59,452 bases of DNA, from contig JAUCGA010000025.1 in NCBI GenBank assembly GCA_030377865.1, forward strand, positions 1 through 59,452, read 5' to 3'. A program made the translations under genes and the position numbers. The notes under the pieces were generated by a model. The model worked only from the letters and a program-made list of their open reading frames with translations, had not been told where the DNA came from and did no database searches. Shown piece by piece: positions 35,593 to 44,825 of the stretch (within the stretch, counting starts at the first letter, position 1; each line of letters opens with the position of its first letter). This stretch comes from Anaerolineales bacterium HSG25 (GTDB lineage Bacteria; Chloroflexota; Anaerolineae; 4572-78; J111).

Positions 35593-36852
35593 ATGGACAA
35601 AAAAATAGAACTAATAAATACTAGACAATCGACCCTACAATTAGGGGCGATTTATGCAGTCTTGGGTAGCTTGTGGATTTTATTTTCAGACAGGATATTG
35701 TTTGTCTTATATCCTGCACCTGAAACCATGACTATACTTCAAACTTATAAAGGTTGGTTTTTTGTTCTGATAACTGTTCCGTTTATCTATTATTTGGTGG
35801 TACGAGAACTCAAAAATAGCCTTCGAACTGAATATTTATTACGGGAACAAGAAACTGAATTTCAACAGTTGCTGAAGACATTGCGTGAAAGTGAGGATTT
35901 ACACCGCATTATCCTTGGTAGCATTTCAGATGCGGTATTTATTACAGATGACCAAGGCAACTTCACTTATATATGTCCAAATGCCGAGGTTATTTTTGGT
36001 TACTCTTTTGAAGATATACAAGCATTTGGTAGTATTTCAAAACTACTAGCAGGTTCTATTTTTACCCTTGATAGATTGAAAGTATTGGGCGAAATTACAA
36101 ACATAGAATGGGAGATTAAGGATAAATTTGGGCAAAAACATTCATTATTGATAAATGTAAAGCAGGTGTCAGTTAAAACAGGGACAATACTTTATACCTG
36201 CCGTGACATCACTAAACGCAAACATGCCGAGACTGCCCTACAACAAGCGCATACAGAACTGTCTCAAGCTTATGATGAGACGTTGGCTGGATGGGGACGT
36301 GCCCTCGAGTTACGTGATGATGAAACAAAAGGCCATTCCCAACGCGTAACCGACTTGAGCCTACGTTTGGCTCAAGCAATGGGTATCACTGATGAGACTG
36401 AACTCATCCACATTCAGCGAGGGGCGCTCTTGCATGATATTGGCAAAATGGGCATCCCTGATAGTGTTTTGCTTAAACCCGGCCCGCTAACCGATACAGA
36501 GTGGGAAATTATGCGTAAACATCCGGTTCATTCTTATGAAATGCTCAAACCCATTACCTATTTACACTCCGCGTTGGATATCCCCTACTATCATCATGAA
36601 AGGTGGGATGGCACAGGCTACCCACATGGCCTCAAAGGCGAGCAAATCCCTCTCTCAGCTCGTATTTTTTCGGTGGTGGATGTGTGGGATGCCCTACGCT
36701 CTAATCGCCCCTATCGCACCGCTTGGTCAAAGGAAAAAACGTTGGCTCACATTCGTCAGCTATCGGGACAGGGCCTTGACCCGCAGGTGGTAGAAACATT
36801 TTTGGAGTTGATAACAACACCCCCTAGTACAGTGGGCGAAAATCCCCGCTAA
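35593..36852 (+). CDS. PAS / HD-GYP domain phosphodiesterase
   Basis: 419 residues. Two membrane segments (about 15-35 and 50-70) are followed by a PAS domain (about 105-215) and an HD-GYP domain. The metal-binding HD pair is at 281-282 in LLHDIGKMGIPD, and the GYP triplet is complete at 342-344 in RWDGTGYPHGLKG. Such proteins hydrolyse cyclic di-GMP. Its place among chemotaxis genes suggests that it tunes motility or attachment. Confidence 0.9.
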   Translation: MDKKIELINTRQSTLQLGAIYAVLGSLWILFSDRILFVLYPAPETMTILQTYKGWFFVLITVPFIYYLVVRELKNSLRTEYLLREQETEFQQLLKTLRESEDLHRIILGSISDAVFITDDQGNFTYICPNAEVIFGYSFEDIQAFGSISKLLAGSIFTLDRLKVLGEITNIEWEIKDKFGQKHSLLINVKQVSVKTGTILYTCRDITKRKHAETALQQAHTELSQAYDETLAGWGRALELRDDETKGHSQRVTDLSLRLAQAMGITDETELIHIQRGALLHDIGKMGIPDSVLLKPGPLTDTEWEIMRKHPVHSYEMLKPITYLHSALDIPYYHHERWDGTGYPHGLKGEQIPLSARIFSVVDVWDALRSNRPYRTAWSKEKTLAHIRQLSGQGLDPQVVETFLELITTPPSTVGENPR

Positions 36853-36858
36853 TTAACC

Positions 36859-36907
36859 GGAGTGCAAGAATTCTATTCTTGCTGTCAAAATAGAATTTTG
36901 ACACTCT
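36859..36907. repeat. Family G double hairpin, copy 1
   Basis: GGAGT followed by two adjacent hairpins, GCAAGAAT-TCT-ATTCTTGC and GTCAAAAT-AGA-ATTTTGAC, then ACTC. The loops TCT and AGA are complementary. The reverse-complement copy is at 59058-59107. It starts 6 bp after the HD-GYP stop. Confidence 0.8.
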
Positions 36908-37007
36908 AAAAACTACGGGATTATTTGACTTATTGACCATGACCGTCAACTTAAGAGATGTAGGCACTTTAGTGCCATTTGAAGGCGATGAATCGCCTAC
37001 TACAAAT

Positions 37008-37205
37008 GTTAAGCATAATCGTGACGCTACAAGCGTAATTTTGTCAGACATGATGCCATGCTTGTCACGCTATAGATGTTCAGATAAACATTTTCAGTTG
37101 TCACCTTCCCGCAAGTTTTGAACTTGCGGGAAGGTTGGTTTTGAATTGAAAATCATTATCTGAAAGACTGTACAAGCGTGACAAGCATGGAGAACTGAAC
37201 AACCC
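37008..37205. repeat. Family H element copy 2, interrupted by another element
   Basis: A diverged reverse-orientation copy of 1628-1756: the CGTGACGCTACAAGCG hairpin, the TTTTGTCAGACATGA spacer and the right end GAGAACTGAACAACCC (about 37190-37205) all correspond. Its second hairpin is split by 37080-37163. With the G1 double hairpin and two small palindromes (GGCACTTTAGTGCC, GGCGATGAATCGCC near 36963-36999) it accounts for the gene-free stretch 36853-37220. Confidence 0.65.
37080..37163. mobile_element. Nested 84-bp element carrying a C-family palindrome
   Basis: Ends TCAGATAAACATTTTCA (37080-37096) and TGAAAATCATTATCTGA (37147-37163) are inverted repeats with two mismatches. The centre is the family C palindrome ACCTTCCCGCAAGTT / AACTTGCGGGAAGGT (37103-37135). 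It is inserted in the stem-loop of family H copy 2. Confidence 0.7.
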
Positions 37206-37220
37206 TAATTGGAGTATACT

Positions 37221-37853
37221 ATGAAATCAACGGCAACTAAAAACGGACATTATACCAATGGTCATCAAATCGCTTTATCGCAACCTCAAACAGATGTTGA
37301 TGAGGAAGCATTAAGCCCTGAAGAACTACGTTCTGTTTGGGAGCGCCGAGCACTGGAGTTAGCCCGCCCGCCTGAAACCGAGGCCATAGGCGAGACAATT
37401 GATTTACTGGTGTTTCGGCTTAACGACGAACAATATGGAATTGAGGTAACCAACGTGCGAGAAATCTATCCACTCGAAAAGATCACTGTCGTCCCCCGTA
37501 CCCCAGAGTTTGTGGTCGGGGTCTACAGTGCGCGAGGACGTATCTTGTCCGTGGTTGATCTCCATGCATTTTGGGGTATGTCTGCCAATAATCCAACCGA
37601 AGGTAGTAAGATTATCGCCGTCACCAATACCAACCCTAACGCCGAAAATAGCGACATGGAACTTGGCCTATTAGCCGACCAAGTAGAGGATGTGGTGACA
37701 ATTTTCAAGGATACTATCGACACCTCATTTATTAACCGCAGTAACAACTCTGCCGATTACATGTATGGCATAACGAGCGAACTGTTGGAAGTAATTGACC
37801 TGAACGGTTTACTAGATGACAAACGATTAGTCATTAACGAAGAAGTTTTATAA
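37221..37853 (+). CDS. CheW-like protein with N-terminal extension
   Basis: 210 residues from ATG 37221, which has GGAG 7 bases upstream. The first 60 residues are polar and acidic. The CheW domain (about 60-200) contains LLVFRLNDEQYGIEVTNVREIYPLEKITVVPRTPEFVVGVYSARGRILSVVDL. It precedes the first chemoreceptor by 47 bases, so it is probably its dedicated coupling protein. Confidence 0.9.
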   Translation: MKSTATKNGHYTNGHQIALSQPQTDVDEEALSPEELRSVWERRALELARPPETEAIGETIDLLVFRLNDEQYGIEVTNVREIYPLEKITVVPRTPEFVVGVYSARGRILSVVDLHAFWGMSANNPTEGSKIIAVTNTNPNAENSDMELGLLADQVEDVVTIFKDTIDTSFINRSNNSADYMYGITSELLEVIDLNGLLDDKRLVINEEVL

Positions 37854-37900
37854 AAAATATCTTACACCCTCAGCTTGTTAAAAATAAAGGACTTTAAATT

Positions 37901-39700
37901 ATGACCCTAAATTTACGAGCAAAACTATTACTCAGCTTTGCCTTTATAGTGTTTTTGTTGGGCGGAGTTAACCTGTATGCTATCACTCAAATGAACACCT
38001 TGGCTGATTTAACAACCAGTATTTATAGCCACCCACTACAGGTGACACGAGCTGTTATCTCGGCTCATGTGGGCATGATAAAGATTCATCGTACTATGAA
38101 GAATGTAGCTCTAGCGAACAATGAGGCAGAGATTGAAAATGCTCAGGTTAAAGTCGATGAGCTTGAAAATGAGGTTCTTGATGAATTAGCCATTGTCGAT
38201 GAATGGATATTGGGGGCTGAAGGGAAACAGTTAATTGCTGAAACTATCCAACAGTTCAAAAATTGGAAGCAAATTCGGGATGAAGTCATTAGCTTAAAGG
38301 TAGCTGGTGACAGCGAACAGGCGGCCGCAATTACTAAAGGCAAAGGGGCAGATCATATAGCACTATTGGATTTTGAAATGATTGCCTTGCGCGATTATGC
38401 CAAAGAAAAAGCGACCGGCATGTATAATGATGCCGAGGCGACGCGCTCAAACAGTGTGTGGATCAGCAGTGCCATTTTAATGCTGGTCATCGTTATCAGC
38501 GCGATAACGGCCTTATATGTGGCTAACAACATTACCAAACCGGTGCAGGCAGTGGCTGAGGCGGCTACTCAGTTAGCTAATGGCGACCTAAAACAATCAG
38601 TAACAGTTAGCAATAACGACGAAATTGGTACTATGGCAACGGCTTTTAATAAGATGGCGGCTAGTTTACGACAACTGATTGAAGCCGAACGGGACAGCAA
38701 AGCTTATTTAGAAAATACGGTTAACGATTATCTAACCTTTGTTAGCTCGGTTACAGACGGAAACTTAACCTCTCGTTTATCGGTGAACGGCAATGATGAC
38801 TCCCTAACATTATTAGGGCATAACTTGAACCAAATGGTCGAACGGTTGGGTGACATGACCCATCAAATTCGAGAAGCGACAGCCAGTATCTCTTCGGCCT
38901 CGGCAGAGATTTTAGCCGCTACCACCCAACAAGCCGCTGGCGCTAATGAACAGTCAGCGGCCATTAATCAGACCACCGCCACCATTAGCGAGGTAAAAAC
39001 TATTGTCGAGCAAGCCTATCAAAAAGCGCAAAATGTAGCCCAAAAAGCACGCCAAACTGGCAACATCTCACGTACTGGACAGGATGCAGTAATCGAAACG
39101 GTTGAGGGCATGGACCAAATAAAAGAAAAGGTGTCGGGGATTGCTGAAAATATTTTGGCTCTCAGTGAACAAACTCAGCAAATTGGTGAGATTACCGCGA
39201 CCGTCAACGATATCGCCTCACAAAGTAATCTGTTGGCCTTAAACGCCTCAGTGGAAGCGGCTCGGGCCGGTGAACATGGCAAAGGGTTTGCCGTGGTAGC
39301 GGTTGAGGTACGGAATTTAGCCGAACAATCTAAACAGGCTACCGCACAAGTTAAGGCGATTTTGGGCGAAATTCAACAAGCCACCAACGCCGCGGTCATG
39401 GCCACCGAAGAAGGCTCCAAGGGAGTCGATTCAGGAGTACAACTGACCCAAGAGGCAGGTAATACCATTTCTGAACTAGCTGGTAGCATTGAGGAGAGCG
39501 CCAATTTAGCCGACCAAATTGTCGCTAGTGCCCAACAACAAACCACAGGCATGGAGCAAATTTCCTTAGCCATGGGAAACATCAACCAAGCAACAATGCA
39601 AGGGTTATCATCAACCCGCCAAACCGAACGAAGTGCCCAAGATTTATCCTCTGTTTCGCAACAGTTGGAAGGACTAGTGGCACAATATAAGCTGAATTAA
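37901..39700 (+). CDS. Methyl-accepting chemotaxis protein 1
   Basis: 599 residues. Membrane segments near 8-28 and 187-207 flank a four-helix-type extracytoplasmic sensor. A HAMP domain (about 208-260) and a second HAMP-like region (about 275-320) lead to the signalling domain, with the hairpin tip [42 protein letters not shown], the CheW/CheA-binding signature. The protein ends LVAQYKLN. The last 540 bp are almost identical to those of the next receptor. The ligand is unknown. Confidence 0.95.
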   Translation: MTLNLRAKLLLSFAFIVFLLGGVNLYAITQMNTLADLTTSIYSHPLQVTRAVISAHVGMIKIHRTMKNVALANNEAEIENAQVKVDELENEVLDELAIVDEWILGAEGKQLIAETIQQFKNWKQIRDEVISLKVAGDSEQAAAITKGKGADHIALLDFEMIALRDYAKEKATGMYNDAEATRSNSVWISSAILMLVIVISAITALYVANNITKPVQAVAEAATQLANGDLKQSVTVSNNDEIGTMATAFNKMAASLRQLIEAERDSKAYLENTVNDYLTFVSSVTDGNLTSRLSVNGNDDSLTLLGHNLNQMVERLGDMTHQIREATASISSASAEILAATTQQAAGANEQSAAINQTTATISEVKTIVEQAYQKAQNVAQKARQTGNISRTGQDAVIETVEGMDQIKEKVSGIAENILALSEQTQQIGEITATVNDIASQSNLLALNASVEAARAGEHGKGFAVVAVEVRNLAEQSKQATAQVKAILGEIQQATNAAVMATEEGSKGVDSGVQLTQEAGNTISELAGSIEESANLADQIVASAQQQTTGMEQISLAMGNINQATMQGLSSTRQTERSAQDLSSVSQQLEGLVAQYKLN

Positions 39701-39864
39701 TAATATTCTCTGGTAGATTCCGTGCAACTCGAAACTACGTCCTGAATTAGCTATATTTGCACGGAAAGCCCCAAAGAGCCTCAATAATCTGTCAATTCAT
39801 GGGACTATAGATTTGAGTAATAAATAGGTATAAAACCGATAAGTGTAGTGATGGAGATGATGTC

Positions 39865-39906
39865 AGCGTGTAATGCTTTCAGCCATTGCTGTAGGCACGC
39901 TAAAGC
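39865..39906 (+). terminator. Possible terminator in the inter-receptor gap
   Basis: AGCGTG / CACGCT stem with an inner CAGC / GCTG stem, followed by AAAGCTTTTT. The gap 39701-40035 also contains a 25-base word (39756-39780) nearly identical to 10454-10478. I see nothing else there. Confidence 0.35.
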
Positions 39907-40035
39907 TTTTTAACATCAAACTGGCCTATACAACACATATAAAACTGATAATTGTGTAATTATATTGGGCGGTGGCGTAGTACAATTGAATTTAAGTAAA
40001 TAATTTAATAAAGTTATTAATAAGGAGTTTTTATT

Positions 40036-42186
40036 ATGTTTAATCGTTTTAATGATTTAGCGGTCAGTTATAAAATTATTAGCGGCTATGTAATTGCCCT
40101 ATTACTGATGGCGGTTGTTGGTGGAATTGCCATTGTACGTTTAGATGACATCAATGCAACGGTTGAGGAGTTAGCCACCGACTTAGCAGAAGATCAACGT
40201 TTGGCTGACAAAATTATTGAGCATACACTATTAATGCGGTTTTATGCCAACCGATATATTCGGAATCATGAAGAGGTAGATTTACAATATTACAATAGTG
40301 AATATCAAAATTTACAAGACTTTCTTGCTCAAGCAGATGCAAATATTACGAACGAACAGCGTCGAGAGCTTTTATCTCAGATTACTAAATCTGTGGCACG
40401 GTATCAAACAACATTTGCCGAGATCATATCACTTATCAACGAACGGAATGAGATTCTGGACACGGTGTTAAATGTAAGCGGTCCACAAGTGGAGGATATG
40501 CTCCAACAACTCCGATCTAGTGCTTTTTCTGATGATGATGGAAACGCTTCTTTTTATGCCGGAGAAGCCCAGCGAGCTTTTTTGCTCATGCGTTTTAATC
40601 TGTTTCGATATTTGGATAAGGGAGACCCGCAATGGTTAACCTTGTTTGATGAACGGTATCAGCAAGCCCTGCAAGCATTTGATAGACTTGATGAAGAGTT
40701 GCAAAATTCGACTCGACAGAAACTCTCTACGGATACACTTGCGGCTATGACCGTTTACGGTCAAGGGTTTCAGGCCATTCAGCAGGGTTATGATCAACAG
40801 AACAGATTGGTGTCTGATACGCTGGATCAGCTTGGCCCACAAATTCGGGTGTGGGCTGGTGAGATGTCCGAATCAGTGGAAACCGATTTTAAGGTAGAGG
40901 CCGGGATAACAAATAGTTTGGTCGTACAAACTCAAATGCTATTGGTTGTGACAATGTTTGTGGCAACCGTCATTGGAATATTTTTGGGTTGGCAAATTAG
41001 CCTTTCAATCACGAAACCGCTTAATCAAGTGGTTACTGCGGCAACCAACGTGACACAGGGTGATTTGAGTCAACATGTTATGGTTCAGTCAAAAGATGAG
41101 TTAGGTGTTTTAGGACGTGCTTTTAATGACATGACGGCTAGTTTACGAGAGGCACAGAAGAATGCTGTCGGAAAAGAGGTAATTGAAACGGCGGTTAGTC
41201 AATATAACCTGTTTATAGAACAGGTAACACAAGGTGATTTAACCACTCGTTTAAGTGATAATGTGTTACAAGATAACAAAAACGATGAACTAGTGAGTTT
41301 AGGGCATAACCTGAATCGCATGGTTGAACGATTGGGCGACATGACCAACCAAATTCGCGAGGCAACAGCCAGTATCTCCTCCGCCTCGGCTGAGATTTTG
41401 GCGGCTACCACTCAACAAGCCTCTGGCGCAAATGAGCAATCGGCGGCAATTAACCAAACCACCTCGACCATCAGCGAGGTAAAAATGATTGTCGAGCAGG
41501 CCTATCAAAAAGCGCAGAGCGTGGCTCAAAAAGCACGACAAACCGGCAACATCTCACGCACCGGACAGGATGCAGTTATCGAAACGATTGACGGCATGAG
41601 CCAAATTAAAGAAAAGGTGTCGGGAATTGCTGAAAATATTCTGGCTCTCAGTGAACAAACTCAGCAAATTGGTGAGATTACCGCGACCGTCAACGACATC
41701 GCCTCACAAAGTAATCTGTTGGCCTTAAACGCCTCAGTGGAAGCGGCTCGGGCCGGTGAACATGGCAAAGGGTTTGCCGTAGTAGCGGTTGAGGTACGGA
41801 ATTTAGCCGAACAATCTAAACAGGCTACCGCACAAGTTAAGGCGATTTTGGGCGAAATTCAACAAGCCACCAACGCCGCGGTCATGGCCACCGAAGAAGG
41901 CTCCAAGGGAGTCGATTCAGGAGTACAGCTGACCCAAGAAGCAGGTAATACCATTTCTGAACTAGCTGGTAGCATTGAGGAGAGCGCCAATTTAGCCGAC
42001 CAAATTGTCGCTAGTGCCCAACAACAAACCACAGGCATGGAGCAAATTTCCTTAGCCATGGGAAACATCAACCAAGCAACAATGCAAGGGTTATCATCAA
42101 CCCGCCAAACCGAACGAAGTGCCCAAGATTTATCCTCTGTTTCGCAACAGTTAGAAGGGTTAGTGGCACAATATAAGCTGAATTAG
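40036..42186 (+). CDS. Methyl-accepting chemotaxis protein 2
   Basis: 716 residues. Membrane segments near 13-33 and 295-317 bracket a long helical sensor of about 260 residues. HAMP and a HAMP-like second unit follow, then the same signalling domain as receptor 1. The sensor regions of the two receptors are unrelated, so they should detect different signals through a shared signalling module. RBS AAGGAG precedes the ATG. Confidence 0.95.
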   Translation: MFNRFNDLAVSYKIISGYVIALLLMAVVGGIAIVRLDDINATVEELATDLAEDQRLADKIIEHTLLMRFYANRYIRNHEEVDLQYYNSEYQNLQDFLAQADANITNEQRRELLSQITKSVARYQTTFAEIISLINERNEILDTVLNVSGPQVEDMLQQLRSSAFSDDDGNASFYAGEAQRAFLLMRFNLFRYLDKGDPQWLTLFDERYQQALQAFDRLDEELQNSTRQKLSTDTLAAMTVYGQGFQAIQQGYDQQNRLVSDTLDQLGPQIRVWAGEMSESVETDFKVEAGITNSLVVQTQMLLVVTMFVATVIGIFLGWQISLSITKPLNQVVTAATNVTQGDLSQHVMVQSKDELGVLGRAFNDMTASLREAQKNAVGKEVIETAVSQYNLFIEQVTQGDLTTRLSDNVLQDNKNDELVSLGHNLNRMVERLGDMTNQIREATASISSASAEILAATTQQASGANEQSAAINQTTSTISEVKMIVEQAYQKAQSVAQKARQTGNISRTGQDAVIETIDGMSQIKEKVSGIAENILALSEQTQQIGEITATVNDIASQSNLLALNASVEAARAGEHGKGFAVVAVEVRNLAEQSKQATAQVKAILGEIQQATNAAVMATEEGSKGVDSGVQLTQEAGNTISELAGSIEESANLADQIVASAQQQTTGMEQISLAMGNINQATMQGLSSTRQTERSAQDLSSVSQQLEGLVAQYKLN

Positions 42187-42199
42187 CCAACGATATACT

Positions 42200-43108
42200 A
42201 TGGTGTCAACTGAATTCAAACAACAAATCGTAGCTGTTTGGAAAGAAGAGGGGCGGGCATGGCTGAAACAGCTACCCGCCCTTATTCATCAATGTGCAGA
42301 GCGGTGGAATCTGTCGGTACAGGCTCCAATGGAAAATCTGTCATACAACTTTGTGGCTCGTGCAGTACAAGATGACGGCACACCAGCCATTCTAAAAATC
42401 GGGGTACCGAATCCTGAATTAGCCACCGAGATTGAGGCGCTACGACATTATCAAGGCCGACATGCGGTCAAACTACTAGCCGCAGACCTGAGTTTGGGTG
42501 CGTTTCTGATAGAACGGGTCAGGCCGGGTCAAACATTATCAACCTTAACCGATGACGAAACTGCAACCCGAATAGCGGCTCCCTTGATTCGTGACCTGCC
42601 CATTCCAGAGCCGGCCAACCATGCCTTTCCAACAGTTAAGGATTGGACACGAGCGTTTGCAGGGTATCGAACTCAGTTCGGCTCCAACAGTGGGCCGTTA
42701 CCGTTTCGCCTATTAGGTAAGGCCGAGCGACTGTTTCAGGAACTTCATGCCTCAACCAAAGAGCAGAAACTCCTACATGGTGATTTACATCATGAAAATA
42801 TCTTATTGAGTGGGAAAAATGAATGGCGGGTAATTGACCCCAAAGGGGTGATTGGTGATCCGGCTTATGAGACGGCTAGGTTTCAGCATAACCCCATGCC
42901 GCAGTTTTTGACCATGACAAACCCCGCCACAGTGGCAATACAGCGAAGCGAAATATTAGCCGAAACGCTAGGCGTAAATCGAGCCAGATTGTTAGCTTGG
43001 GCCTTTGTGGATGTTGTCCTCGCGGCCTGTTGGTGGGTTGAGGACGGGGGTGAGGATTTGAGCTACTCGTTGGGATGTCTTGAGATATTTGATAGGCTAA
43101 CCGATTAG
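42200..43108 (+). CDS. APH(6)/StrB-like small-molecule phosphotransferase
   Basis: 302 residues of the aminoglycoside/hydroxyurea resistance kinase family. The N-lobe has NFVARAVQDDGTPAILKIGVPN and FLIERVRPGQTL. The catalytic loop is LLHGDLHHENIL, and the metal-binding segment is WRVIDPKGVIGDPAYE. Family members phosphorylate streptomycin or hydroxyurea, but chromosomal homologues often have unknown substrates, so resistance is not implied. It starts 13 bases after the second receptor and may be read from the same transcript. Confidence 0.85.
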   Translation: MVSTEFKQQIVAVWKEEGRAWLKQLPALIHQCAERWNLSVQAPMENLSYNFVARAVQDDGTPAILKIGVPNPELATEIEALRHYQGRHAVKLLAADLSLGAFLIERVRPGQTLSTLTDDETATRIAAPLIRDLPIPEPANHAFPTVKDWTRAFAGYRTQFGSNSGPLPFRLLGKAERLFQELHASTKEQKLLHGDLHHENILLSGKNEWRVIDPKGVIGDPAYETARFQHNPMPQFLTMTNPATVAIQRSEILAETLGVNRARLLAWAFVDVVLAACWWVEDGGEDLSYSLGCLEIFDRLTD

Positions 43109-43127
43109 CGGTACTTACATTCCCGAA

Positions 43128-44138
43128 TTAAACCAGTCGCGCCGGTCCTCCCGGCCCGCTGACCAAAACATCTTGCACCTCAGGCAGTTGTTTGGCCGCA
43201 GAGACCACAGCCTGCACATGGGCAGATTCACAGATAAGATGCACATTTGGCCCCGCATCAATCGTAAAATAGACCGGCAATCCCTCAGCCCGCCATTGTT
43301 GAGTGGCTTGAATAATCCGCATGGTTCCAGCGTTCCAGTAATAAAGCGGAGGCTGGCTACTCATCATAACCCCATGCATAATCACCGCGTCCTCTTCGAT
43401 AATGGCTCCCATGCTGACTAAATCACGAGCCAATAATGCCTCTCGACAACGCGTCAAACGATCGTCTGCTCCGGCCACTCGGGCTGATTGTAGGCTACTC
43501 GTATCGGCCAACCGATGCCCACCGGTTGAGCCGACAGCCTTATGTTCTTGGCTAACCACTACCACCACATCTTGCAAATCCCAAAAGTTAGGCGGGGCAA
43601 TGCTGACCGCGACCGAATCAACATCGTTGCCCAACGTCCATTCACAATAGCCGGTTGGCACCGAACGACTCGCCGAGCCGGAACCTCGTCGCGCCAACTG
43701 CGACAGTTGTGCTTCGGTCAAAGTCAGCCCCGCGGCCGCGCTACTAGCCACACTTAAGGCCGCAAATGCCGCCGCTGAGGAGGCGATTCCCGACCCTACC
43801 GGAAAGTTACTGCTCGACTCGATTCGGGCATGGGTCGAGATGTTAGTCCATTCGCGCACAATATCGACATGGTGGCGCACACGTTGATAGGCCGGATCAT
43901 CCAAGGTATAATCTTGTTGGTTGATGGTCAATGAATCGTGTGACAGGCTATCATCAAATATAACCGTAGTTTGGGTAAACAATGCGCCCAAATTCATAGA
44001 AAGTGAGGGATTTATCGGCAAACGCAAGGCATGGTCTTGATTGCCCCAATATTTAATAAAAGCAATATTCGGATGAGCCAAAGCGGTGGCCTGCCGAGTT
44101 TGAGCCGCCTTTTTTCGGAGTTCAGTTTGATCTGACAT
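43128..44138 (-). CDS. mvaD: Diphosphomevalonate decarboxylase
   Basis: 336 residues of the GHMP kinase superfamily. Converts mevalonate 5-diphosphate to isopentenyl diphosphate with ATP. ALAHPNIAFIKYWGNQD at the N-terminus, INPSLSMNL, SSSNFPVGSGIASSAAAFAAL (the ATP-binding loop), RRGSGSASRSVPTGYCEW and YFTIDAGPNVHLI are diagnostic, including the catalytic Asp and Lys-Tyr-Trp motifs. No other mevalonate gene is present in the window. Its ATG overlaps the stop of the response regulator gene by one base (TAATG), which indicates translational coupling. Confidence 0.94.
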   Translation of the reverse strand: MSDQTELRKKAAQTRQATALAHPNIAFIKYWGNQDHALRLPINPSLSMNLGALFTQTTVIFDDSLSHDSLTINQQDYTLDDPAYQRVRHHVDIVREWTNISTHARIESSSNFPVGSGIASSAAAFAALSVASSAAAGLTLTEAQLSQLARRGSGSASRSVPTGYCEWTLGNDVDSVAVSIAPPNFWDLQDVVVVVSQEHKAVGSTGGHRLADTSSLQSARVAGADDRLTRCREALLARDLVSMGAIIEEDAVIMHGVMMSSQPPLYYWNAGTMRIIQATQQWRAEGLPVYFTIDAGPNVHLICESAHVQAVVSAAKQLPEVQDVLVSGPGGPARLV

Positions 44139-44794
44139 TAGAGTTCATCCTCTTTCTCATCCTCATCCTTTTTTGAGACATTCGGATAAAGGCGTGTCAA
44201 ACAGTCAGGACAAAATCCATGACTAAACTCTATGCCCGCACGTTCATGCAGATATTTCTCAACCTTTTGCCAATATCCATCATCGTCTCGCACCTTTTTA
44301 CAAGAAGCACAAATTGGTAACAACCGAGACAACACATTAACCTCAGCTAATGCCGTCTCCAATTGTTGGTTCCGAGCCTCTAGCTCCTTGTTTAATCGCC
44401 GAACCGTCATCATATCCTCAAATCGAGCCATAGCAATACTGATAGAACGAGTGACCTCCTGCATATTTAACGGCTTGGTCAAATAGGCTCCTGCTCCGGC
44501 TTCCGTAGCTTGTTCAACCAATTCGGACGATTCATAAGCAGTCAGCATGACCACTGGTGTGGGGCAACGTTCATAAATCAGTTTGGTGGCTTCAATACCG
44601 TTCATGCCCGGCATGCGGACATCCATCAACACAATACTTGGTTTAAGTGATTCGGTCATTTCAACCGCTTCCTCACCATTAACCGCCTCTCCAATTACGG
44701 TATAACCAATCTGTTCCAACAATCCCTTTATCATCATGCTGACCAGATAATCATCTTCAGCGATTAAAATTTTTATTTTACGATTGTTTAGCAT
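44138..44794 (-). CDS. Response regulator with C-terminal cysteine-rich domain
   Basis: 218 residues. The receiver (1-125) has Glu-Asp-Asp at 13-15 and phospho-acceptor Asp58 in VLMDVRMPGMNG; the conserved Lys is in LTKPL. A coiled-coil linker leads to a domain PICASCKKVRDDDGYWQKVEKYL...GFCPDCLTRLYP with two CxxC pairs, a putative zinc site often found attached to bacterial receivers and histidine kinases. The function of that domain is not known. No DNA-binding helix-turn-helix is evident. It lies between a kinase gene (31 bases upstream) and mvaD (overlap). Confidence 0.88.
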   Translation of the reverse strand: MLNNRKIKILIAEDDYLVSMMIKGLLEQIGYTVIGEAVNGEEAVEMTESLKPSIVLMDVRMPGMNGIEATKLIYERCPTPVVMLTAYESSELVEQATEAGAGAYLTKPLNMQEVTRSISIAMARFEDMMTVRRLNKELEARNQQLETALAEVNVLSRLLPICASCKKVRDDDGYWQKVEKYLHERAGIEFSHGFCPDCLTRLYPNVSKKDEDEKEDEL

Positions 44795-44825
44795 CTATCT
44801 GTTCCTGTATGTATGGCGAATATGT

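Noticed and set aside
39861..39935. Cyclic di-GMP (GEMM) riboswitch before the second chemoreceptor
   Set aside because: GGCACGCTAAAGC and GGCCTA superficially recall the motif, but the receptor-loop and paired regions do not fit; it is better read as a hairpin followed by T-rich DNA.
42200..43108. Streptomycin resistance gene
   Set aside because: The fold is APH(6)-like, but chromosomal homologues have diverse or unknown substrates and no resistance context is present.
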